Translations under genes and position numbers: made by a program
In this document: piece by piece, positions 1 to 7,193 of the stretch
Layout of the letters: every line of letters starts with the position of its first letter
Numbering within the stretch: position 1 is the first letter of the stretch
Notes under the pieces: generated by a model
What the model was told of the DNA's origin: nothing
Databases searched by the model: none
What the model saw: only the letters and a program-made list of their open reading frames with translations
DNA from: an uncultured Collinsella sp.
GTDB taxonomy: Bacteria > Actinomycetota > Coriobacteriia > Coriobacteriales > Coriobacteriaceae
Length of the DNA: 61,141 bases
NCBI GenBank assembly: GCA_900754745.1
Contig: CAAEEB010000068.1
Coordinates: 1 to 61,141, forward strand
Direction: 5' to 3'

Positions 1-314
1 CGCTCGTCGGTCTTGGCCTCGCCGGCGAACAGCCCGGCGGCGCGGCTGGCGGCGAGGCCGGGCAGGTGGGCGACCCCCAGGCCCGCGGCGCGGGCGCGCC
101 TCACGGCGAGGGACCCTATGTTGCGGAACTGGTCGACCACGACGAGCGTGCCGGCGGGCACGGAGGCGAACAGCGCGTCGAGCTCGGCCTCCCTGTTGCG
201 GACGGGGGCGCTGGACAGCACCTCCCCGTCGCGGTCGATCAGGCAGGCCCAGTGCGATGACTTGCCGACGTCTAGGCCGAGCACGGCCGCGGGCCTGGTC
301 GATGGCGCTTTCAC
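1..314 (-). CDS. IS110-family transposase, 5' part (truncated by window start)
   Basis: This is the N-terminal 104 codons of a DEDD-type recombinase of the IS110 family; the rest lies left of the window. Translation from a GTG at 314 gives a protein opening VKAPSTRPAAVLGLDVGKSS, where the LGLDVGKSSHWA stretch carries the first catalytic Asp. It continues through a VVVDQFRNIG strand and a GLAASRAAGLFAGEAKTD segment, all typical of the RuvC-like domain of this family. A GGAAGG ribosome site sits about eight bases upstream. IS110 enzymes cut and paste a circular intermediate without terminal inverted repeats and are guided by a bridge RNA made from a non-coding end. Completeness and activity cannot be judged from this part. 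Confidence 0.88.
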   Translation of the reverse strand, partial: MKAPSTRPAAVLGLDVGKSSHWACLIDRDGEVLSSAPVRNREAELDALFASVPAGTLVVVDQFRNIGSLAVRRARAAGLGVAHLPGLAASRAAGLFAGEAKTDE

Positions 315-565
315 GGTGGTATCCTTCCGGTAGTCGTTCGACCGGATGGCCTCCCCCTCGGCACTCACATTACCAGCCGCGGCGCCTGCCCGGCACTTTC
401 CTATCAGCCGTCGGGGGCGGCGCGTCCCGCGCCGGCAGCACCCAACGGGCCCTCTCGGGGGCAGGGACGTTCGACCGTGCGCGGGCGCCCGGTCGGCGGC
501 CCGTTCTGGGCGCGCCTCAATCGTAGCCCGAGACGGGCCCGGGCTGACAATTTCGACTGTAATGG
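315..565 (-). ncRNA. Candidate IS110 bridge-RNA leader (non-coding end of the element)
   Basis: About 250 bases upstream of the transposase hold no credible gene and are very GC-rich with many short dyads. In IS110-group elements the bridge RNA is made from the non-coding region before the recombinase gene, so this is its expected place. GGGACGTTC at 464-472 matches nine bases of the dispersed repeat that abuts the element at about 565-582, as a target guide would. CGTTCGACCG occurs twice (335-344 and 468-477). The RNA ends and the right element boundary are inferred, not seen. Confidence 0.45.
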
Positions 566-584
566 ACGTTCTTAAATGACTAGC
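562..584. repeat. Partial copy of the GGACGTTCTTAAATGAC palindromic repeat, abutting the IS110 element
   Basis: GGACGTTCTTAAATGACTAG at 564-583 matches the right two thirds of the complete repeats at 28230-28262 and 38108-38140. The left arm (CCTAGTCATTGG in the full copy) is missing and replaced by sequence running into the IS110 leader. The stop codon of the neighbouring IIB gene lies inside this repeat. This looks like an insertion of the element into a repeat copy, but the empty site is not available here. Confidence 0.6.
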
Positions 585-1051
585 TGGATGGGGTCGGGGT
601 TGGAGCTGGGGAGGTAGCGGATTTCTAGTTCTATGCCGAGCGCTTGCAGCTCTTTGAGGGCAGCGACGTCTGTGTCGTCTACGGCAACTGCGGGTGTTGC
701 GGGACGCTTGCCCTCCCCTGCCTGCATATGGCCGATGCTGATCTTGGTGATCGGCACGCCGCCCTTAACCAGCGCGAGCGCATCGGCGGGTGAGGCCACC
801 ATGATCAGAATCCATTGACGCGGCGTTGCGGTATGAATGATGTCGATGGTCCTTTGCACCGAGAAAAACCGCGTCCACACGCCCTCGGGCGCCGCGACCC
901 TCATAGGCGCCCACTTGCGCGAATCCGCCGCAATCTCGTCGTTAACGATCAGGACGAGGTTGGAACCAACCGCCTCATTCCACAGCTCAACGCCTTGCCC
1001 GTAAATAAACCGGTCATCGATACGTGTAAGAAGGATCCTGGGTTGAGCCAT
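572..1051 (-). CDS. PTS mannose/fructose/sorbose-family IIB-like protein lacking the active-site His
   Basis: The 159-residue protein aligns along its whole length with the bona fide IIB at 11355-11837; roughly half the residues are identical by eye. IIB proteins of this family pass phosphate through a His in the motif RxDxRLxHGQ. Here the motif reads RIDDRFIYGQG, so the His (residue 17) is Tyr. The rest of the fold, including RFFSVQRTID and LVKGGVPI, is kept, so this is not simple decay. It cannot be a normal phosphocarrier; a regulatory or decoy role is possible. No other PTS gene adjoins it. The ATG at 1051 matches the start of the paralogue; its ribosome site is weak. The stop overlaps a dispersed repeat. 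Confidence 0.85.
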   Translation of the reverse strand: MAQPRILLTRIDDRFIYGQGVELWNEAVGSNLVLIVNDEIAADSRKWAPMRVAAPEGVWTRFFSVQRTIDIIHTATPRQWILIMVASPADALALVKGGVPITKISIGHMQAGEGKRPATPAVAVDDTDVAALKELQALGIELEIRYLPSSNPDPIQLVI

Positions 1052-1208
1052 GGCAGCCCCATTCTGTTTGAGACCCGTAAGAGCAAGATATCGCGTCTCC
1101 AATATTAGTGCATTTAAAGTGAGAAAAGCCGTCAGAACACTTGCGCGGATGTGCGATGTCCCGTATCATAGACAGCCGTTGACGCCTCAGTTGCGTCACC
1201 ACATGGCC

Positions 1209-1284
1209 GCCAGCGTAGCTCAGTTGGTAGAGCACCGCTCTCGTAAAGCGGGGGTCACCGGTTCGAGCCCGGTCGCTGGCTCCA
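1209..1284 (+). tRNA. tRNA-Thr(CGU)
   Basis: A complete cloverleaf can be drawn: acceptor GCCAGCG pairs with CGCTGGC, the D-arm contains GCTCAGTTGGTAGAGC, and the anticodon stem CCGCT/AGCGG encloses loop CTCGTAA with anticodon CGT. The T-arm carries GGTTCGAGCC. The discriminator is T and the CCA end is encoded at 1282-1284. It reads ACG threonine codons. An intrinsic terminator follows 12 bases downstream. Confidence 0.97.
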
Positions 1285-1296
1285 TTGCACAAGATA

Positions 1297-1318
1297 GCCG
1301 CCTTCGGGCGGCTTTTTT
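1297..1318 (+). terminator. Intrinsic terminator of tRNA-Thr
   Basis: GCCGCC-TTCG-GGCGGC followed by six T residues; a textbook hairpin with a UUCG tetraloop directly after the tRNA. Confidence 0.95.
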
Positions 1319-1519
1319 GTTGCCTATTTCGGGCGCACATCCGCCGGAATTCGCTCACTCGGTGGACTTCGGGTTTAGTGCTTAGGGGCGGGGATTTACC
1401 AAAGTGAAAAATAATGAAAAGAAACCCAGTGCAACAAATGCCATGGTGAGGGCTCGAATTGGCCATATAGATCTAAAATAGTCACGATATACAAATGTCG
1501 AGAGACGTTGGGGATAGAG

Positions 1520-2029
1520 ATGAAAAGAACTAAGGGTTTTCTTTTGTTGGTAATGATGCTGCTCGGACTGTTCTGCCTGAGTGGCCCTTCTTGGGCCGAG
1601 GCTGCCTGTCCTGAAGGTGAGCCTCAGCAGTCTTATACGGGCAGCCTGCTGATAACTGCTAAGGAGGGCGATGCCGACTCTCAGTCTGGGGTAAATCCCC
1701 TTGCCACTTTTGAGGGGGACGGCGGAACGGTCAAGCTTGACCATATTGGTAGCGGGATTTTGAGGTGGCAAGTTCTTCCGGACAAAATTGCGAACGACCC
1801 CTTCTCTTTTGCTGGAACGATATATCTATACAAGGTTGTGAGCGGAAAACAAAAATACGTCGATTGCTATCCGACAAACGGGTCTGGAATTGCATTCACC
1901 GGCATTTCGGGGCAGATTGATACACATGTACGAAAGGGAACCTATGTGGTGCGTTGGGTTGGAGCTGCTGCAGGCCCGATATGGATTGCGGTCTTGCGCC
2001 CCGATGTCCAAATAGGTTTCTCTCTCTAG
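1520..2029 (+). CDS. Secreted protein of unknown function
   Basis: The 169-residue product begins MKRTKGFLLLVMMLLG, a classical signal peptide with a likely cleavage near PSWAEA, so the protein is exported. The mature part (about 140 residues) contains two Cys residues and beta-rich sequence such as TGSLLITAKEG and YVVRWVGAAAG, suggesting a small beta-sandwich outside the cell; I recognise no family. The ATG at 1520 is preferred over the in-frame TTG at 1508 because GGGG lies six bases before it and the signal peptide then starts directly with basic residues. The next gene starts 15 bases downstream, so the two are probably cotranscribed. The GC content looks lower than in neighbouring genes, compatible with acquisition. 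Confidence 0.75.
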   Translation: MKRTKGFLLLVMMLLGLFCLSGPSWAEAACPEGEPQQSYTGSLLITAKEGDADSQSGVNPLATFEGDGGTVKLDHIGSGILRWQVLPDKIANDPFSFAGTIYLYKVVSGKQKYVDCYPTNGSGIAFTGISGQIDTHVRKGTYVVRWVGAAAGPIWIAVLRPDVQIGFSL

Positions 2030-2043
2030 ACGGGAAGTTGCTC

Positions 2044-2409
2044 ATGGACGCCATATATGACGGAGATGACTGGGTCGATCATTATACTTGGCGCCTGGTC
2101 GGCTCGAACGACAATGGGGATGTGGTGTTTGATGGACTATGTCCAAAGCATCTCCATCCTTTTGTCTCGTCGTTAATTGAGAGTTCCGCTCGTGTTGCCC
2201 CCTACAGCTCGGCATCGCTTCATGATACGGACGTTTTGAAGACCATAAGGGAATCAATTGACGATGGCACGATGAGCGGCCCGCTGTTTTCTCGGCTTGT
2301 GGGGCTGGATGAGATTCAATCGAAACGACTGCTTGCGGGCGAAAAGGTGGAACTCACTTATCGGTCGATGATTTCAATCCTGCGGCTAGCCGATGTTCTT
2401 CGCAAATAA
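2044..2409 (+). CDS. Hypothetical protein, probably cytoplasmic
   Basis: This is a 121-residue acidic protein starting MDAIYDGDDWVDHYTWRLVG. There is no signal peptide or membrane segment and I recognise no family. The C-terminal half, with GPLFSRLVGLDEIQSKRLLA followed by a second helical stretch, resembles a small helical domain and may be an HTH-like fold, but this is weak. GGGAAG eight bases before the ATG at 2044 fixes the start. It follows the secreted protein by 14 bases, so the pair may act together (secreted factor plus cytoplasmic partner), which is only inferred from position. It ends 27 bases before a very strong palindrome. Confidence 0.65.
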   Translation: MDAIYDGDDWVDHYTWRLVGSNDNGDVVFDGLCPKHLHPFVSSLIESSARVAPYSSASLHDTDVLKTIRESIDDGTMSGPLFSRLVGLDEIQSKRLLAGEKVELTYRSMISILRLADVLRK

Positions 2410-2435
2410 ACAGCTTCCCTATTCAAAAACAGAAA

Positions 2436-2478
2436 CCCCGCCAAACGTGATTCCCCTAGGGAAACACGTTTGGCGGGG
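2436..2478. terminator. Perfect 14-bp stem hairpin after the orphan gene pair
   Basis: CCCCGCCAAACGTG (2436-2449) pairs with CACGTTTGGCGGGG (2465-2478) around a 15-base loop that is itself nearly palindromic (TTCCCCTAGGGAA). It separates plus-strand genes from the convergent hexosamine cluster. There is no T tract, so it may be a processing or REP-like element rather than a simple terminator. Confidence 0.55.
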
Positions 2479-2483
2479 TCCTA

Positions 2484-2509
2484 GCGTGATATCCCTAGGG
2501 GAATCACGC
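2484..2509. repeat. Second CCTAGG-centred palindrome
   Basis: GCGTGAT (2484-2490) and ATCACGC (2503-2509) flank ATCCCTAGGGGA. It shares the core TCCC(C)TAGGG and the flanking GTGAT/ATCAC with the hairpin five bases upstream, so the two appear related by duplication. Confidence 0.5.
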
Positions 2510-2540
2510 CATCAGACGAACAGCTCAGCCGAGCAGCGTG

Positions 2541-3014
2541 CTACTCCTCCCAGTAAGCGTCTGCAAGCAGCTTAAAGCAGATCTTCTTGACCGGCTGCGC
2601 GCCATCGCCCGGGAACTCGAGCGTGGGCATGTGAGGCTCGCCGGCAACGAACAGTGCAAACTTGTCGTCAGCAAGATCGCCGGCGATCGAAGCGTCGGAA
2701 TCGACCAGATCGTAGTCGTCCTTCTCGTCAAACTCCTGGACCAGCGTCAGACTGCCCGTGGCAACCTTAAAGGCCTCGCGACCCTCAATGTCGATCTGCA
2801 GGTCGTGATAGCGCTGATGCGTCTCGTAGTGAGCCTCGGCCTCGGGACGAGTCGTGGGAGCCATGACGTTCGCAAAGACCTTGTCGCCCAGAATCGGATG
2901 GCTGCCGACCTCGAGCTCCGCCGGATCGTTCTCCTCGAGCCAATCAATCAGCACGTCGAGGCCCTTGAGCATTCCGCGGTACTCCTCGATATCGCCCAGT
3001 GCACCGTAAATCAT
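2541..3014 (-). CDS. YhcH/YjgK/YiaL-family (DUF386) cupin-like protein
   Basis: The 157-residue protein shows the family pattern: an N-terminal MIYGALGDIEEYR, a central YETHQRYHDLQIDIEG segment with the conserved His and Glu residues of the beta-barrel pocket, and a C-terminal HMPTLEFPGDGAQPVKK. Members occur in sialic-acid and amino-sugar operons, and some are reported to help anomer conversion of sugars. It is the last gene of a minus-strand group after the epimerase and kinase genes, with a relic of nagA in between. A role in amino-sugar or hexose-phosphate handling fits this context, but the exact substrate cannot be read from sequence. Confidence 0.82.
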   Translation of the reverse strand: MIYGALGDIEEYRGMLKGLDVLIDWLEENDPAELEVGSHPILGDKVFANVMAPTTRPEAEAHYETHQRYHDLQIDIEGREAFKVATGSLTLVQEFDEKDDYDLVDSDASIAGDLADDKFALFVAGEPHMPTLEFPGDGAQPVKKICFKLLADAYWEE

Positions 3015-3046
3015 CTAAATCCCCTCTCGGATCGTTCCTTTGGCGG

Positions 3047-3178
3047 CTACTCGATAAACGCGTTACCGAGGCTGTTGCCACCCACATACGTCTCGACCAG
3101 GGTAAGGTCGGGATTGAACACGACAAAGTCGGCGTCGCGCCCCGGCATAATGCTACCGCACTTGTCGTCAACATGAGC
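3047..3178 (-). pseudogene. Relic of a nagA 3' end
   Basis: Minus-strand translation to a TAG at 3047-3049 gives about 43 codons matching the C-terminus of the intact NagA at 5906-7075: CGSIMPGRDADFVVF, then LTLVETYVGG and GNAF. Only this terminal piece remains; upstream homology stops near the preceding AH residues and no start codon serves it. A full second nagA probably stood between the kinase and the YhcH gene and was lost by deletion. Codon-level divergence from the intact copy shows it is not a recent duplication. No function is expected. Confidence 0.85.
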
Positions 3179-3211
3179 TAGCAAGCGATGCCGGAGCCGT
3201 CGCCCAAACTC

Positions 3212-4147
3212 TTACAGCTCAGTCACGACAACGCCGTTGTAGACCTCGTCCCAACGGTCCATGACCAGATGGCCGGTCATGGGATCCATGGCGTTGAGCT
3301 TGCCGCAGGTGTTGGCGGTACGCAGCACCGTCTCGTCGTCTGCGCCAGCAGCGATGGCATGTGCGAAGCCTGCGATAGTGGAGTCACCAGAGCCCGTGGC
3401 GTTAACGGCAGGGATATCGGGCGTCTTTGCGCGGAACGCACGGCCATTGTGGAAGCCAACGGAGCCGGCAGCGCCCATGGATACGACGACCCAGGGGATA
3501 TCGGAGAAACGGGCGTCAGAGGCGAGCGCGGCACGGAGCTCGTCCACATCGTCGGTGGTAAAGCTCGTGCCCAGAAGGCCGTTGATCTCGGTCAGGTTAG
3601 GCTTGACCAGCTCGGGCTTAATTTCGGACTTAAGGGCGGCCTCGAGCGAAGCGCCCGAGGTATCGAGCAGCACCTTGGCGCCGGCGTTCTCGGCAATGCC
3701 CGTAATCTTGGCATAGTAGTCTGCCTCGACACCGCGGGGCAGAGAACCCGAAATGGTGACAACGTCGGCCTTGCCCGCAAGCTCAGTAAATTTGGCGGCA
3801 AAGGCATCGAGCTCCTCGGGGGCAATTGTCGGGCCGCTCTCGAGCAGCTCGGTCTGGTTGCCGGCGTGGAGAATGTTGAGGCAAATTCGAGTCTCGCCCT
3901 TGATGGGCACAAAGTCGTTGTTAATACCGTTGGCGTCCATGAGCTCAGCCATGTAGGCGCCCATGTGGCCGCCGAGTAGACCGGTTGCCACAACGTCGTC
4001 GCCCAGCTGACCCAGCACACGGGCCACGTTGAGGCCCTTGCCGCCGGCGGTCTTTTCGGGCGTCACGCGGTTGACGTCGTCGATAATGAGCTCATCGAGC
4101 TGATAGCGCGTATCGACAGACGGGTTCATCGTAACGGTGAGGATCAT
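3212..4147 (-). CDS. lacC: PfkB-family sugar-phosphate kinase (tagatose-6-phosphate kinase / 1-phosphofructokinase type)
   Basis: The 311-residue protein has the ribokinase-fold hallmarks: MILTVTMNPSVDTRY at the start, the di-Gly motif TAGGKGLNVARVLG, and the ATP/catalytic signature NATGSGDSTIAGFAHA near residue 250 with the catalytic Asp. The opening and length fit the LacC/FruK branch, which phosphorylates tagatose-6-P or fructose-1-P to the bisphosphate. Next to nagA, agaS and an amino-sugar PTS, tagatose-6-P kinase is the better reading, because AgaS yields tagatose-6-P. It follows the epimerase gene by about 60 bases. A 1-phosphofructokinase role is not excluded, since the two families are hard to separate by sequence alone. 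Confidence 0.85.
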   Translation of the reverse strand: MILTVTMNPSVDTRYQLDELIIDDVNRVTPEKTAGGKGLNVARVLGQLGDDVVATGLLGGHMGAYMAELMDANGINNDFVPIKGETRICLNILHAGNQTELLESGPTIAPEELDAFAAKFTELAGKADVVTISGSLPRGVEADYYAKITGIAENAGAKVLLDTSGASLEAALKSEIKPELVKPNLTEINGLLGTSFTTDDVDELRAALASDARFSDIPWVVVSMGAAGSVGFHNGRAFRAKTPDIPAVNATGSGDSTIAGFAHAIAAGADDETVLRTANTCGKLNAMDPMTGHLVMDRWDEVYNGVVVTEL

Positions 4148-4206
4148 TTTTAGCTCCTTATCTCGCAGGCTCCATGTGCCTCGCGATACGAGTCGACAAA
4201 ACGGAA

Positions 4207-5088
4207 TTACAGAATCTCAATCGTGAACGAGCGAACGACGGTCTCCTTGGGCTTGGCGACAAGGCAGCCGCGCTTATGCTCAAGTACGTCGTCCTCATCG
4301 GAGCAGGTCGAGAGGCCGCCCCAGGGTTCAACTGCCACAAAATCGCCCTCGAGCTTGCTCCACACAATGAGATATGGGAAGCCCTCAAAGCTCAGGCGGA
4401 CGCCCTTGTCCTCGCCCTTTTTGGAAAGCGTGACCTGACGGCTCTCGAGCACGTCAAAGATGGTCTCCGCAAAATCGAAGAGCTCATGCGACAGGGGCAG
4501 CGTCTTTCCCACCATGGGGTTCTTGGAGCGGTTGGTCACGTCAATCAAGCCAGTCGAGGGGACGGCAGTGCAAAGCTCAGCAGCTTCGTCCTTCTCAAAG
4601 CGCAGCTCGTAGTCCGTATAGACCTCGCCCTCATCGAGCGGGCACCTAAAGCCGGGATGACCACCAATAAAGAACGGCATGTCCTCGGTTCCCTCGTTGG
4701 TCACCTCATAGGAGACGCGCACGGCATCCCCCTCAAGCGTATAACGAGCGACAAGCTTAAACGGGTACGGATAATCGCTCAGCAGCGCGGCGTTATCCTC
4801 GGAAGCCAGGCACATCGCCAGCTCGTTCTCGCCTTGGCTCAGCAGCTTCCACTCCTGTTTGCGCGCAAACCCGTGGCGAGCGAGCTTTACATGATGCCCG
4901 GCAAACGTCATGGCGTTGCCATCGCGCAGGCCTCCGCAAATCGGGAAGCAGATCGGCGCCTGGCCGGACCACACTGCGGGATCACCCTGCCACAAATACT
5001 CGCGACCGTCGGCCTCAATCGAGGTAAACGAGCCGCCGGCCGTAGACACCTTAATAGAAATCGAATCGTTGGAGAGAGCGTATTCCAT
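4207..5088 (-). CDS. Aldose 1-epimerase family protein (LacX/YeaD-like)
   Basis: This 293-residue protein belongs to the galactose mutarotase superfamily. Visible features are YLWQGDPAVWSGQAPICFPI near the start, the catalytic-type His in FFIGGHPGFRCPL, and VAVEPWGGLST toward the end, the pattern of the LacX branch. Such proteins interconvert sugar anomers; LacX genes accompany tagatose-6-P pathway genes in lactococci. Here it precedes the lacC-like kinase on the same strand, which supports a shared pathway. The start at 5088 gives the normal family length. It diverges from the flavodoxin gene, so a promoter lies in the 158-base gap. The substrate is not known. Confidence 0.85.
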   Translation of the reverse strand: MEYALSNDSISIKVSTAGGSFTSIEADGREYLWQGDPAVWSGQAPICFPICGGLRDGNAMTFAGHHVKLARHGFARKQEWKLLSQGENELAMCLASEDNAALLSDYPYPFKLVARYTLEGDAVRVSYEVTNEGTEDMPFFIGGHPGFRCPLDEGEVYTDYELRFEKDEAAELCTAVPSTGLIDVTNRSKNPMVGKTLPLSHELFDFAETIFDVLESRQVTLSKKGEDKGVRLSFEGFPYLIVWSKLEGDFVAVEPWGGLSTCSDEDDVLEHKRGCLVAKPKETVVRSFTIEIL

Positions 5089-5246
5089 TGCCCATCCTTT
5101 CGAACAACTGCTTTTTTTGCTCGCAAGAACCCGTCTCGGCCCTGACCAAAGGACAAACCCGCACGTTCATCGATGCGTCCGGTATCCCAGCCATGCAACG
5201 GGGTACCATACAGACATTGATGCAATTACAGCTGAAAGGCCTTCTT

Positions 5247-5831
5247 ATGCGAACCATCATCCTCTACGCCTCGCGCCATCACGGCAATACGAAAAAGCTT
5301 GTGGACGCCATCGTCGAGGCACACCCCGAGATCGATACCCTCGATGTAAAGGCGCTCGGTAAAAACGAGTACCCCGACCTGCACGAGTACCATTTGATTG
5401 GTGTTGCCACGGGCATTTATTATTCCGAGATCGACAAGGACATGGCGCGCGTGCTCACCAACGTGCTCCAGCCGCAGGACAAGGTGTTTGGTCTTATGAC
5501 CTACGGCGGCAAAAACAAGTGGTACGGCAAGGATATCGATGGCATCTGCCGCATGAGGCAGGCCATCTTTATGGGTGTCTACGGATGCACCGGCTTTGAT
5601 ACGTGGGGCCCGTTTAAGCTCATGGGCGGCGTCCAGAAGGGACACCCGACCGCTGAGGAAATTAAGGGCGCTGTCGATTTCTTCGATAAGATCGAAGATG
5701 AGTACGGCGACATCATCGTCGAAGAGTACGCCAAACGCGAGAAGCGCCTGGCGTATGAGAAGGAGCATCCCGCGGGAGGCCTGGTGGCCGGCGTCAAGCG
5801 CACGGCAAAGAAGATCGCTAACAAGCTGTAA
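5247..5831 (+). CDS. Flavodoxin-family protein
   Basis: The 194-residue protein starts MRTIILYASRHHGNTKKLVD, the FMN phosphate-binding loop of flavodoxins (the usual T-x-T-G-N-T is replaced by SRHHGNT). A YYSEIDKDMARVL region and FGLMTYGGKNKWYGKDIDGI follow as the second flavin-contacting segment. It probably carries electrons between redox enzymes in the cytoplasm. The ATG at 5247 is chosen over upstream in-frame starts because GAAAGG precedes it by eight bases and the fold begins there. The C-terminal 25 residues are Lys-rich and outside the core domain. It stands alone between two minus-strand groups and ends at its own terminator. Confidence 0.85.
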   Translation: MRTIILYASRHHGNTKKLVDAIVEAHPEIDTLDVKALGKNEYPDLHEYHLIGVATGIYYSEIDKDMARVLTNVLQPQDKVFGLMTYGGKNKWYGKDIDGICRMRQAIFMGVYGCTGFDTWGPFKLMGGVQKGHPTAEEIKGAVDFFDKIEDEYGDIIVEEYAKREKRLAYEKEHPAGGLVAGVKRTAKKIANKL

Positions 5832-5861
5832 CTGTTAAGGTGCTTTTGAGCGTTAAGCCAT

Positions 5862-5898
5862 ACGGCGGGTCCGAGCAAATTCGGGCCCGCCGTCTTTT
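5862..5898 (+). terminator. Intrinsic terminator of the flavodoxin gene
   Basis: ACGGCGGGTCCGA pairs with TTCGGGCCCGCCGT around a short A-rich loop and is followed by TCTTTTTCT. It lies 30 bases after the flavodoxin stop and just before the convergent nagA end. Confidence 0.9.
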
Positions 5899-5905
5899 TC
5901 TGTCG

Positions 5906-7075
5906 TTACTCGGTAAATGCGTTGCCGACGCTCTGGCCGCCGACGTAGGTCTCAACGAGGGTGAGCTCGTGGTCGAACACGACAAAGTCGGCGTCGCGAC
6001 CCGGCATAATGCTGCCGCACTTTCCCTCGATGTGCGCGGAGCGTGCCGGCACCTCGGTTGCCATGCGAATGGCGATATCGGCGCTGGCGATGCCCCAGTC
6101 GACGATGTTCTTAACGCCCTGGGCAAGCGTGAGCACCGAGCCGGCAATGCTCTTGCCGTCGGCGAGCCAGCACAGGTTGTCCTTCATGATGACGTCCATG
6201 CCGCCGCTGGTGTAGCTGCCCTCGGGCATGCCGCCGCAGCCCAGGCAGTCGGTGATGAGCACCGTGTGCTGCCAGCCCTTTGCCTGCAGCAGCGCCTTGA
6301 TGGCGGCAGGGTTTACGTGCTTGCCGTCACAGATGATCTCGGCGTAGGTCTCGGGCGTGGACATGGCAGCACCCACGACACCGGGCTCACGGTGATGCAG
6401 CCCGCGCTGGCCGTTATAGGTATGCGTAAAGCAGCTGGCACCGGCATTGATGGCGGCGATGCACTCATCGTAGGTGGCGTCGGAGTGACCGATGCTGGTC
6501 ACCACACCCTTAGCGTTCAGAGCAGCCGCATAAGCAGCGGCACCGTCGCGCTCGGCCGCCATGGCGCTCTTAACGATGCGACCACCCGCAGCCTCCTGCC
6601 ACTGATCGAAGACCTCCTCGGAGGGATCGATAAGATAAGCGGGGTTCTGCGCGCCCACGTGCTTCATGGTAAAGAAGGGGCCCTCCAGGTAGATGCCCTG
6701 AATGCGAGCACCGCAGAAGTCGGGGCCGCGCCCCTCGTCCGCCTGGGCGATAGCGGCGCAGGCGTCCTTGATCTGCTCGACGCCATCGGTGAACGTCGTG
6801 GGCAGCCAGCTGGTGGTACCGCGCCGGGCGAGCTCGGTCGAGCTGATATCGATGCCCTCGGGATCGTTATCGGTAGTTGAGTGGTTGTAGAAGCCATGGA
6901 TGTGAGTATCGACCATACCCGGTGCGATCCACGATCCCGTGTAGTCCTTAATCTCGCAAGAGGGCTCGTCGGCCTGCCAGGCGCCAAAGACGCCATCCTC
7001 GACCATAAGATAGCCGCCCAGTTGCGGGCCTGCCGGCAAGAAGAACTTGTCAGCCTTAATTGCGTACGTGCTCAT
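5906..7075 (-). CDS. nagA: N-acetylglucosamine/galactosamine-6-phosphate deacetylase
   Basis: The 389-residue amidohydrolase removes acetate from N-acetylhexosamine-6-phosphate. The metal-binding motif DTHIHGF follows the short N-terminal beta-barrel. LEGPFF supplies the metal-ligand Glu, VTSIGHSDATYDE and SCFTHTYNG supply His ligands, and LITDCLGCGG carries the catalytic Asp. The C-terminus CGSIMPGRDADFVVF closes the barrel. The ATG at 7075 has GGAG five bases upstream; an upstream in-frame GTG overlaps that ribosome site and is rejected. In this cluster it probably acts on GalNAc-6-P or GlcNAc-6-P made by the nearby PTS, feeding AgaS. It has its own promoter region, as a terminator separates it from agaS. 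NagA and AgaA cannot be told apart by sequence alone. Confidence 0.93.
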   Translation of the reverse strand: MSTYAIKADKFFLPAGPQLGGYLMVEDGVFGAWQADEPSCEIKDYTGSWIAPGMVDTHIHGFYNHSTTDNDPEGIDISSTELARRGTTSWLPTTFTDGVEQIKDACAAIAQADEGRGPDFCGARIQGIYLEGPFFTMKHVGAQNPAYLIDPSEEVFDQWQEAAGGRIVKSAMAAERDGAAAYAAALNAKGVVTSIGHSDATYDECIAAINAGASCFTHTYNGQRGLHHREPGVVGAAMSTPETYAEIICDGKHVNPAAIKALLQAKGWQHTVLITDCLGCGGMPEGSYTSGGMDVIMKDNLCWLADGKSIAGSVLTLAQGVKNIVDWGIASADIAIRMATEVPARSAHIEGKCGSIMPGRDADFVVFDHELTLVETYVGGQSVGNAFTE

Positions 7076-7131
7076 ATGCACTCCTTGCTTCTAAAGCAGT
7101 TGACCGTGGTGATACTTATACCCGGTCCATG

Positions 7132-7175
7132 TAAAAACAAAAAGCGCCCGCCCGCCGTTATGAGCGGACGGGCGC
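7132..7175 (-). terminator. Intrinsic terminator of agaS
   Basis: On the minus strand GCGCCCGTCCGC pairs with GCGGGCGGGCGC around an eight-base loop and is followed by TTTTTGTTTTTAC. It lies about 20 bases after the agaS stop. Confidence 0.92.
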
Positions 7176-7193
7176 CCTTACAGGGGGACGCGA

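Noticed and set aside
1014..1466. Open frame antisense to tRNA-Thr containing SDRARTGDPRFTRAVL
   Set aside because: This peptide string is a well-known artefact of translating the complement of a tRNA gene.
5088..5246. Longer start for the flavodoxin
   Set aside because: The added 53 residues have no homology and overlap the promoter region of the divergent epimerase gene.
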